From Flaveria trinervia (taxonomy: Eukaryota; Streptophyta; Magnoliopsida; Asterales; Asteraceae): a stretch of DNA of 64,000 nt. Made by a program: the position numbers and the translations under genes. The notes under the pieces were generated by a model, which saw only the letters and a list, made by a program, of their open reading frames with translations, ran no database searches and was not told the DNA's origin. The stretch lies in the NCBI GenBank assembly GCA_025506515.1, contig JACCIX010000677.1, positions 1 through 64,000 of the forward strand. The letters run 5' to 3'. Below, piece by piece: positions 55,588-64,000 of the stretch (its first letter is position 1; each line of letters begins with the position of its first letter).

Positions 55588-56079
55588 TGTTGGATCTGTA
55601 AAAGATAGTCTATACTATCAACACAGTGAAAGTCAACAAAAGTCAACGTCACGGTCAAAGTCAACGCAAAAGTCAAACCCAAAACGTTCGAGACGAGGAA
55701 CCTAGACGAGGAACCGAGACGAGATGTTAAAGATTTAGATGACTAGGAGTCATATTTTAATAATATATTTTATGTGAACAAAATATATTTTATCTTGTTT
55801 TTAGTCATTTTTATGCTAAATATGTAATTTTATTAATTAGCCTAAGTCTAGGGGGTTAAGTGCAATTAGTGAATATTTGTCTAGACTATAAATAGGTTAA
55901 TTGTCATTAGTGTTGATGATGGTTGTATGACCAATAGATTGAGGGATTATTTGAAAACACATATTGTGCAATCTAATTGAAGATCAAAGGGGTTTTGATT
56001 GTGATTATCATATTTTGATCTAATTCTTCATGATTTGATTCAAGTGTGATCATCCTGGAGTTACATTGCATCAGTTACA
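55588..56079 (+). repeat. B2 3' LTR
   Basis: Starts tgttggatctgtaaaag after the polypurine tract. It has a TATA box ctataaatag near 55886. The end is placed at a ttaca between 56065 and 56079; there is no second copy to confirm it. Confidence 0.5.
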
Positions 56080-56310
56080 CTATGGATTTTTTCCCATGTA
56101 TCCACCTGGTCCTTGAGATTATTAAGATAATTGGTTAAAGTTGTGATTGTTATCAAACCATCTGTGATGCTGTTGCTGTTGAGGTTGATGTTTCTCGGGT
56201 TGGTTACCGGATGACGATCCCTTGGCAGCATTGTTTTCCTACTTGCATTTGTTGTCGGACACGCTTGCTACCGCGTCCCACTTGGGCAAATTTCCTTGCT
56301 CCACAACTTG
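56080..56310 (-). pseudogene. Minus-strand gag-like fragment
   Basis: The minus strand reads QVVEQGNLPKWDAVASVSDN and then KGSSSGNQPEKHQPQQQQHH, a Gln/His-rich linker of retrotransposon type. I cannot assign it to an element. It lies between the B2 LTR and Y2c. Confidence 0.35.
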
Positions 56311-57271
56311 GTTATGTAATGAATGAACCGAAAATATTATGTAATGTAAAGTGAAAGATAATGAAAGAGGAACATGGTGAATGAATGCATGCATTAACGA
56401 ATGAATGAACGTAAAAAGTCTTGCAAGAAAATGTATGGAGGTCCACACCCGATGAAGGGTGTTAGCTCAACTGTGTGCGGGTTAGCTACCCTAGAAGGAT
56501 GCACACTGGGGGTCCAATCCTTGTGATTGACCATATGTATGGGATCCTTGCCGCTTGCCCCAGGTACTCGAGTCAGCTTCGTGCACAATGTTCGGGGTCT
56601 ACGAAAGAGCTCAGGCCGAGTAACCAGCTTCGTGCACAATGTTCAGGGTATAGCATATGGCACTGATCTAGTATGAAAAAGAAAAGATGAATGGTGCATG
56701 TACTTGGCCTAGGTACTGGAGTCAGCTTCATGCACAATATTCGAGGTCTATGAAAGACCTTAGGCCGAGTAACCAGCTTCGTGCATAATGTTCGGGGTAA
56801 TGTACATGTCACAAGATGTAACAAATGAACGGTGGTTAACGAACATAATGGAAGATAACAATGATATTATTGGTATGTACGCATGATGTATGATCAAGAA
56901 CGAATGAAACTTATTGTATGGACTCTGAAAGGAAGTAAATAACGATTTTATGTATGTTTAATCGTAAAACTAGAACTCACTTAGCTACTTTTATACGTTT
57001 TCTGTTGGCAGGTAAACGTTGCTGAGGATGGCACGAGGCGGCTACTCAGCTCTTTTGGACGACATCCATTTATTTAAAGCTTTTGTGATGTAATACAACA
57101 ATGTAATTTTGTAACCGACAAACGATGCATTATTTTACAAAAGTTTTTATGATGAATGAAATGCCATTCGTTTAATGTTTCCGCTGCAATGTTTTAATGA
57201 ATAAATTCAAAGTATACGTTTTATGTGCGATGAATCACCAGCTGTAAGCGTCCCGGGAACGGGGCCTTACA
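56311..57271 (+). repeat. Y2c: gypsy LTR, 3' part
   Basis: Homologous to the second half of Y2a and to Y2b (inverted), with the cgaacattatgcacgaagct blocks. It ends cccgggaacggggccttaca. The left half, including any word array, is missing. It abuts X LTR sequence at 57272. Confidence 0.75.
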
Positions 57272-57743
57272 GAGGGGCAAGAACTCACCTGGTGTGCAAA
57301 GATAATGAATAAAGAGACTGGTGATAGGTGCAAAGACAACCCTTCAAAGGTTACCTAGAACACACAAGTACCTAAGGCCGTGTACACAAAAAACTTAACA
57401 ATCCTAGGTTAATATAGTTGACCCGTTTGACCCGTTTGACCCGTTGATGACATATTAGTTCGAATATTGTTTAATCATGCATATCAACTTATCATACCAT
57501 ATTAGATCATCATAGATTCATGCAAATCATAACCAACCATCATGCTCAACACCAATATAAGCACATCACCTCAAACAATTCATACGTGAAGTCTAATCAT
57601 GCACCACATGCCATGTCAAGCCACCCACGACCTCACATCCTAAACCCTGCCAATCCTACTAAGTAGGGACCTCAGATTCGCACATGTGTATGACAATCAT
57701 AATCACATTCATTCATTTGGTTCATTCCGACCAACATACACAG
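57272..57743 (-). repeat. Gypsy X LTR, right copy, part 1
   Basis: Collinear with 34898-35275 and 37257-37350. It ends in the hAT target duplication atacacag (57736-57743). Confidence 0.75.
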
Positions 57744-58009
57744 TTAGGGCTGTAAACGAGCCGAACCGAGCCGAGCCAAGATAGGTTTGGGCTCGAGCTC
57801 GATGGACTAACGAGCCAGCTCGGCTCGGCTCGAAAATGTAACCGAGCTGAAAATACGAGCTCGAGTTCGGCTCGTGAAAAGCTCGAGCCAGCTCGATTTT
57901 TTTTAAAAAATATTTTTTTCCAGATTTTAATATAAACGAAAACAAAAAAACTAATATTAAAGATAATAAAACAACGTTATAGGTCGTTAACAATAAAAAC
58001 CATACAACC

Positions 58010-59040
58010 AAGTGCATATCTAAACAACCAAGTTCATAACTAAACAACCAAATTCATAACTAAACAACCAAGTTCATAACTAATTGTTTTTTACCATACA
58101 TAAAACACAAAAAAAACATTCTTGATCTTTGTTTCAAACTTCGTTTCTTCATAAAAACATTCTTGATCATCATTCGTGACTTCCTTACAACCTTCAAGTG
58201 CTACACATAAAAATATACAAATTATATTAGCAAGTGCTACACATAAAAACTTCAAGTGCTATAAAATATACAAATTATACAATTACCTTTCAAACTAGTT
58301 AAATGCCTCGTCATTGGTTTGTACTTGAATTTCTAAGTTTTCTTCTTCCTTTGCCGATTGCTACACATAAAAATATACAAATTATAGTAGCAATAAAAAT
58401 ATAAAACTATAAATCGAAAGTTTGAAGATGACCAATAAATAAGAATATAAACTTACTTCTAAAGTTTGAATGGTTGCTTTTGATGCAGATTTAATCCAAT
58501 CACCTCCACAAACAAGAAGCTCCACCATAACATTATGATAACATACAAATCAACATCATCATTATGATAAAATACAAATCAACAACACTATTATGATAAA
58601 ATACAAATCAACAACACTATTCTAAATTCATTCAATTGATACATTTTAGGAAGAACCATTATTATGATAAAATACAAATCAACAACAACATTACTAATAC
58701 ATTTCTTCAACAAAACCATCTAAACACTATTATGATAAAACAGATCTACATGAAGCAATTTGAACATAAAGCATACCTGCATAACCTGAACATAAAACAT
58801 TTCTTCAACAAAACCATCTAAACACTATTATGATAAAATACAGATCTATATTTTGAACTACTTTTCTTATAAACATTAATCTACATGAAGCAATTTGAAC
58901 ATAAAGCATAACCTGCACATAGTATAAACATGAATCTACATAAAACATAACCTGCACATAGTTAGTTAAACATGAATCTACATAAAACATAACCTGCACA
59001 TAGTTAGTATAAACATGAATCTAGAGTCAAAAAGGCATTT
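58010..59040. repeat. Internal tandem repeats of the hAT-like element
   Basis: Three sets: aactaaacaaccaagttcat (about four copies, 58015-58085), attatgataaaatacaaatc with caacaacact (about five, 58545-58850), and ctacataaaacataacctgc (about four, 58880-59030). Confidence 0.7.
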
Positions 59041-59099
59041 GAACTACATAAAGCATAACCCACAGCAAACTTCAAGTTTAAATACAAGAACACTTACCG

Positions 59100-59520
59100 G
59101 TTGAGGGGGATGGTCGACGGTTGCACTGTCGCAGGGGTGGTCGCAGGGGGGCTGTGGTTGGTCGAGGTGGTTGTGGTCGCCGGGGGCTGGTCGCAGACTC
59201 GCAGGGGCTGTTCGCAAGGGGCTGGTCGCAGGTAGCGGTCGAGTGGTCGCAGGGGGCTGCCGGCTGGTCGCAAGGGGCTGGTCGCAGGTAGCGGTGGGCC
59301 GGTGCTCGGTGGCTGTGGTCGCCGTGGTCGGTGGAGAAGAAATGGAGAAGTGGGGTGTGCGGACTTGCGGTTAGGGCTGGTCGGTCGGCGGTCGCAGGAT
59401 GGTGTGGGCTGGTCGGCCGTCGGCGGTCGCAGGATGGTGTGGGCTGGTCGGCGGTCGCAGGATGGTGTGGGCTGGTCGGCGGTCTTGCGGTGGCGGTGGA
59501 GAAGAAATGGAGAAGGTAAC
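59100..59520. repeat. GC-rich minisatellite-like block in the hAT-like element
   Basis: Repeated ctggtcgcaggtagcggt and ggtgtgggctggtcggcgg units. It produces long low-complexity ORFs on both strands, which I do not regard as genes. Confidence 0.7.
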
Positions 59521-59631
59521 TGATGCTGTGATGCTGCTGCAAGAGTATAATAGGGTTTTGGTTTTTTAGGGTTTGGGTTAAATGGTTAATAATAATAATA
59601 ATAATATATAATAATATATATATAATAAATC

Positions 59632-59697
59632 GAGCCACGAGCCGAGCCACGAGCCGAGCCACGAGCCGAGCCACGAGCCGAGCCACGAGCCGAGCCA
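59632..59697. repeat. 12-bp tandem repeat gagccgagccac
   Basis: Five to six units next to the right end of the hAT-like element. They resemble the subterminal transposase-binding repeats of hAT elements. Confidence 0.8.
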
Positions 59698-59844
59698 CCC
59701 CTAGCTCGAGTTCGGCTCGATTAAAAATCGAGCTGGCTCGGCTCGGCTAGTTTAGACATGAGCTTTTTCGAACCGAGCTTTTTTCGAGCTTTTTTCGAGC
59801 GAACTTCAAGCGAACTTCGAGCCACGAACATTTTGAACAGCCCT

Positions 59845-61140
59845 ATACACAGTGACCATCAATTCCAATCCCATACATGATCTCCTAATCACTAACCATA
59901 ATTCATCATCATGTATGATCATCAAAACCTATACTTCTTACATGATCAACCAAGCATCCCTACAACTCAATTACACATTCTATCAAAACAAACATCATCA
60001 AAAATCATTCTAACATGATCTTAACATCACAAGCATGCCAATTCATTACATCCAAAGTTCTACAAAAATAAAGTTTCCTTTTTGGGAAGAGACACCCAAA
60101 AGTGATCTAGCATCCAATTCAATCTTAATTTCAACAATTATATACCTAATCAAGTTCATAGCATTCATTCTAACATGTTAATCACCTCCAAAATATCAAA
60201 ATCCCAAACATCATACACAAAAGTTTCTACTTTTAGTAAGTCATGATCAACATCTCATGTTCATGGATATTCTTACACAATCAATTAAACTAACATCTAA
60301 GCATTACATCTAACATATTAGCATCATCAAATCATGAATTCCAAGAAGAAAAAGTTTCCTCTTAAGGCAATGTATGAACGATGATCAAAACATAGATTTC
60401 TTGCACAATCAACATTATCTAGCATTCATACAACCTAACTAACGTCAATAATCATCTAAAAATCATCAATTTCATTTTATCATCAACAATTTCAAAAATA
60501 TGGTTCATCTATATCAAAAACTATGAATAACCAGTTAAAACAAACCTTTAGATGTGTAGAAATCAACAAGTGGACTTGTAAAAACACTTGTAACCACTTG
60601 AATCACTCAAAATCCAAATGTTTGTGTGTGTTGAAGCTTGAATTTGTAATGGGTGGGGATTCTTGGAGGATTTACGGCTGAATGGGAGGGTTTGGGGGTT
60701 TAGGGTTAGGTAATTTTGGTAATATTTGGTTAAAAAAATATTTACAAAATAACCCCTTTAATTTATTTTATAAAGCTACCTTTCTAATACTTTTTAAATA
60801 ATCTAGACTATAATTTATAAGTATTATAAACGAACAATAATAATCTTAAAAATTTACAACAAGTGACATAACACATAAACTTTATATAACACGTTGTCAT
60901 GTTATCGCGAAAAATTCACATAATAAATATTTAAAATTCTGTAAATTCATGAACCACATAATCACAACTAATAATCAACAATATTAACTAGATTATCATT
61001 GTTTAAAATAGATTATTATTATTAAGTCACCAACATTCAACGACTACTATTGTATGCTCACGACACGTGTATGCAAGACCTAAGAGAACTAACGGAGTTT
61101 GGTAAAGGAAAATTACCGGATGTCACATTATCCCCATGTT
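59845..61140 (-). repeat. Gypsy X LTR, right copy, part 2
   Basis: Collinear with 37333-38124 up to about 60620 and then unique AT-rich sequence. It ends accggatgtcaca at about 61130, a TG/CA-type terminus in minus orientation. Confidence 0.65.
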
Positions 61141-61231
61141 AAAAGAATTTCGTCCCGAAAATTGTGTTACATGGATATGCCACATCCTTCGTTTACTGCA
61201 TTGGCATAACGAAATCGAGTGAGTTGTCACA
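61141..61231 (-). other. Gypsy X pol-end / polypurine remnant
   Basis: On the minus strand, tcgggacgaaattcttttaa and then catggggataa precedes the LTR start tgtgacatccgg, the usual pol-end to 3' LTR passage of Tekay-like elements. Only about 90 bp remain before the target duplication at 61232. Confidence 0.5.
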
Positions 61232-61261
61232 TAGGCCTCCTCATCTTCCTCATTGGGTTAA
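61232..61261 (-). pseudogene. Copia P gag, continuation after gypsy X
   Basis: Thirty bases (taggcctcctcatcttcctc and onward to gggttaat) match copia Q gag at 62284 with one mismatch and directly continue 34157. Confidence 0.65.
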
Positions 61262-61877
61262 TGAGATGAACAGCTGATGACAACTAAATATATCTTGGAA
61301 GAAAGGCCAGAATCTACCATATTCATGAGACTGATCAACCATGGTTTCCATATGACATGGTATAATGAATGAGTATGAATGAGATAAAAGAAGTACTTAA
61401 AGAATTTGACCTTACAAGATTCATGATACCTAACGTTCATAGCATTTCAATGGATTAATAAAACAAAGATAGAACTTGGTCACTGTGATATAGCTAAACT
61501 AACAAAATTCAATATGACTTATTGTTTACAAGGTGATAATTACAAAATGCATGAGCTGAAAGGGAGATCAGTGAGTGAGTTGAGAAGAATGATGGAGCAT
61601 GTTATGGACGTGGAACTAGAAACTGGAGTAACATTCATGACTGAAGCTCCAAATTCAGCTTATGAACATCAAGTCAAAATTCCTGCTCAACCTGTGACTA
61701 TTGAGAGCAAAGATCAGCACAAAGGAAACCACAAGCTTATCAGAGAACCAAAAGAAGTGATTCATGGAATGGTATGGCCACTAGGCACTATAGTGAGTGA
61801 GATTACTCAGCAAAAGTCAACTCTGATTAAACTGTTTGATCATCCCATAACTCCTAGTTCTGTTGAAGAAAACAAGA
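61262..61877 (+). pseudogene. Unidentified ORF segment
   Basis: The plus-strand frame 61514-61877 reads MTYCLQGDNYKMHELKGRSV, SELRRMMEHVMDVELETGV and IREPKEVIHGMVWPLGT. It is open and has protein-like composition, but runs out of frame into copia Q gag (ILSIE, stop). I do not recognise a family. The position and polar, charged composition would suit the C-terminal part of a Sirevirus 3' ORF, but I cannot show this. Confidence 0.35.
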
Positions 61878-62420
61878 TTTTGAGCATAGAGTGAAGCTCA
61901 CTTATGTTCTTGTCCCACCCTGTCATCTTATAATTTATTTATAACAAAGTTGTCAAACCTTTTTGACAAAGAGTTGAGGATCAAATCCGTAGCCCTCTCT
62001 TTCGAGATGGGACGATTCAGCCTTTCGAGACAATCAATGTGGTTTTCCATCTTAAGTACATAAGATGAAACCGATTGGGTGTCATCCATAGGACATGCAT
62101 GGAATTCTTAAACCATTTCGAAGTGCTCTACCATTGCTTGTTGTTGGAACGTTTCCTTCAATTAGCTTATCATGTCGTATACTTGGTGATGTTTGTACTC
62201 CTTTTAGAGATTTGGAGTCATACTTGCCAACATGAAGCAAGACACTTGGACCCAGTCCTCAGTGTATTTCACTCAATTATTATAGGCCTCCTCATCTTTC
62301 TCATTGGGTTAATCGGTAATCGAATCGTCTACAATATACAACCGTTTCTCTTTCTTGAGAACAATTCTCAAGTTTCGAAACCATTCATTAAAGTTATTAT
62401 GGTTTAGATGCTTCTTTTGG
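61878..62420 (-). pseudogene. Copia Q gag (N-terminal half)
   Basis: Homologous to copia A gag 9820-10118 and copia P 33757-34157, extending further upstream of what A retains. Several frame breaks, so no open frame of useful length. It supplies the uninterrupted taggcctcc site that proves the gypsy X insertion in P. Confidence 0.7.
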
Positions 62421-63934
62421 AGAATGGTTCTTAATGATAGTGTGTGAGCAGACGTGCATCATTTTTTTCATTGTTGTTGGTGGCCATCTACAAAAATAAC
62501 AAAGTTCAATTTTATTATTTTTGATATCATCATATTTTAATTATTAATACCTTTTAATATCTCTTACACAATTTAAAATTCTAGAATCCAACGTTACATT
62601 TAAATCGTGGTTAGGTGACCTTTATCCCATTATTTAAATTAACAAGGTAGTCAACTTTGACATTTTCAACGCTTTGCAACTTCTAGAGGTATGGGATCGA
62701 CTTACACATCATATGTATATTCGGCATGTTTATCCCATCAACACCCTTTGTAAACCACATTGTAGGTGGTCCATTTAACATGGTTTGCAAATCAACTCAC
62801 CCTACTTACATACACATGTGGGTTTACCAATATAAGTGGGTAGGTGACCTTTATCCTACAAATATGGTATTCCCACCTTAAATCACAAGTTACCTCAAAA
62901 TGGTGAGGTGACCTTTATCCCATTAAGAGTTTCCAAGTGACTCAAGTGTTGTGCTTAAGGATGGTGTTAAACTTGTTTATCAAAGTAATTTAAGTTTTAT
63001 AATTCTAGTTTAGAAAACTTTATGTACCTTGTATTTGCATGTTTTCAAACACATGGTACCCTATGGTTCCCTTTTTAATAAAACCCCTTTCATAAAATCA
63101 TTAATCCTTTTAATAACCTTTTATTAACCACTTAATGATAAAGAACCATTATTATTTAGCTTGTAATCTTTGTTAATAAGTTTGTTATGCATATCCATAT
63201 ATCAAACAACAACCATAAAACAAACACCCAAACAAGCACAACCATACAATCACAAGTGCATAACCATAGCCACTAAGTTAACTACACTTGTTTGCCATCA
63301 CAAGTGTTGTCATTAGGTCTTTCCTAAGGGTTAACATTGACACATCAAAATGTGTCCATGAACTCACACTTGAACCCCTATTCAAATGCTTCAAGTGTTC
63401 ATGTTTCTTGTGTCCTTCTTTGGTGTCTCCCTTTGGGTCTCCAACTTGTGCTTCTTCTTTTATAAAAATTATATGCTAATGCAATTTTTCAAATAACAAA
63501 AATGCACCTAATCTATTTATTACATAACCAAAGAGTAAATAAATTACAACCCAAAGATACAAACACAAAATCATTACAACCCTTTTAATAAATAGAACCA
63601 AACATGACAAATCATTTAACAAAATCCTAAACACACTGGGTCAAGGCTATGTTATGAACCAAAATATTTATCCAAATACATTATTCAAGAACAAAATGTT
63701 CCCCTTTAATCCTCAAAATTTTAGCCAACATAAACTAAAAATTTTGGGGTTTTTGTCCAAGCAAAATAATCAACCATTTGACATCAATCTTTCAAGACTT
63801 ATTCTAAAGCATGTAAAATAAAACTTGAAAGAGAAGGGATTCATACATCCAAAACAAATCAGCCCCTAATGGGTTGAAAAAATCCAACAAAACTAACTTT
63901 TCTTGGACTTTTGAAGCAAGTTTTCCACATAACT
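62421..63934 (-). other. Copia Q leader region
   Basis: A long AT-rich untranslated leader with no recognisable ORF. Three copies of aggtgacctttatcc(ca/ta) lie at about 62605, 62845 and 62900. Confidence 0.55.
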
Positions 63935-63948
63935 GGCTCTAGATACCA
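63935..63948 (-). promoter_or_regulatory. Primer binding site of copia Q
   Basis: The minus strand reads tggtatctagagcc one base from the LTR, a known variant of the iMet primer site. Confidence 0.7.
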
Positions 63949-63949
63949 T

Positions 63950-64000
63950 TGTTGGGTTTCTTACATGTTTAGCAAAGATTATTTAACCATTTAAACAAAA
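63950..64000 (-). repeat. Copia Q 5' LTR, start (continues beyond the window)
   Basis: tgttgggtttcttacatg, then ttatttaaccatttaaac, matches 4716-4770 of the copia A LTR. Confidence 0.7.

Larger units (their letters stand above)
53408..56079 (+). mobile_element. B2: deleted B-family Sirevirus-like copia, plus strand
   Basis: It starts within gag (CCHC near 53520), lacks protease, integrase, RT and RNase H, continues with an A-rich tract and internal polypurine tract (actaggggga, 54323), and has the spacer homologous to element B's (54360-55320, inverted relative to B). It ends in a polypurine tract and LTR at 55588. The pol deletion and the left truncation against Y2b make it non-autonomous. 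Confidence 0.65.
57744..59844. mobile_element. hAT-like non-autonomous DNA transposon
   Basis: 2101 bp bounded by atacacag on both sides (57736-57743, 59845-59852). The paralogous X copy at 37340 has one atacacag and no insert. Ends are ttagggctgtaaacgagcc and ...gaacagccct, giving a short inverted repeat agggctgt. An 8-bp duplication and a CAGGG/TAGGG-type end are hAT hallmarks. Subterminal regions are full of gagccgagcc/gctcg words. No transposase is recognisable inside. The interior has several tandem repeats and a GC-rich block (59100-59520). Confidence 0.75.
34158..61231 (-). mobile_element. Gypsy X: old element opened by later insertions
   Basis: X begins tgtcacaccctc at 34158 and ends tgtcaca at 61231, flanked by taggc. 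X sequence occurs at 34158-35275, 37257-38124, 57272-57743 and 59845-61231. The stretches 34898-38124 and 57272-60640 are homologous, so two LTR copies of X are probably present, with the internal region mostly lost. The text at 61141-61165 (ttatccccatgttaaaag, then aatttcgtcccgaaaattg) is the pol-end/polypurine junction typical of Tekay-like gypsy elements in minus orientation. Confidence 0.6.
61878..64000 (-). mobile_element. Copia Q: 5' part of a copia A-family element
   Basis: gag (61878-62420), leader, primer site and the start of a 5' LTR (63950) on the minus strand. The LTR start tgttgggtttctta and later aaccatttaaac match the copia A LTR. Everything downstream of mid-gag is missing, replaced by the segment at 61262-61877. 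Confidence 0.75.

Noticed and set aside
59078..59698. 206-codon minus-strand ORF and overlapping plus-strand ORFs in the hAT-like element
   Set aside because: Low-complexity Arg/Pro/His/Ala sequence from GC-rich minisatellites, open on both strands; no transposase motif.

Overview
The window reads as a plant nuclear (dicot) intergenic block made almost entirely of nested LTR retrotransposons. I found no convincing host gene, rRNA, functional tRNA or CRISPR array. The plant assignment rests on four things: Ty1/copia and Ty3/gypsy pol domains of plant type, primer sites complementary to initiator-Met tRNA, a Tekay/Del-like chromodomain at the gypsy integrase end, and Sirevirus-like copia elements with an extra 3' ORF after RNase H. 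From memory only, that 3' ORF and its associated gag resemble ORFs common in Asteraceae genomes, so a composite is my best guess.

Layout. 1-3958 (+) is the 3' end of a Sirevirus-like element (SIRE-1): broken 3' ORF, polypurine tract, LTR. 3959-25609 (-) is a second Sirevirus-like element (B). Its LTR, primer site, gag, protease, integrase, RT and RNase H lie at 18.4-25.6 kb and its spacer and 3' ORF remnant at 3.96-4.7 kb and 16.7-18.4 kb. Copia A (4716-16735, -) sits in B's spacer, and an internally deleted gypsy Y1 (10119-15939, -) sits in A's gag. A 0.5 kb near-perfect palindrome lies at 25712-26209. 26.2-31.0 kb (+) holds the 3' end of a third Sirevirus-like element (T). 31.2-33.4 kb is an LTR-like block (Z) with a SINE/tRNA-like promoter.

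The right half is a nested series. Copia P's gag (33418-34157) was split by gypsy X (34158-61231, TSD taggc). X carries a solo gypsy LTR Y2a (35276-37251, TSD cctac), a truncated gypsy Y2b (LTR from 38125, pol tail to 53407) and a hAT-like element (57744-59844, TSD atacacag). Y2b's LTR was split by a complete Sirevirus-like element, SIRE-2 (39671-52194, TSD catga). A deleted B-family copy, B2 (53408 to about 56079, +), and an LTR fragment, Y2c (to 57271), fill the rest. At the right edge copia Q (61878-64000, -) starts; its LTR runs off the window.

Coding capacity is broken everywhere, but in different ways. B and A carry mainly in-frame stops. The youngest-looking element, SIRE-2 (near-identical LTRs), is cut by single-base losses in short homopolymers. 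The observations I rate highest are: the same short near-palindromic words fill both LTRs and internal non-coding gaps of an element, and one word is shared by a gypsy and a copia LTR; the 3' ORF is conserved across three element families; the long palindrome; and a 35-bp patch copied from flanking DNA into a solo LTR end.
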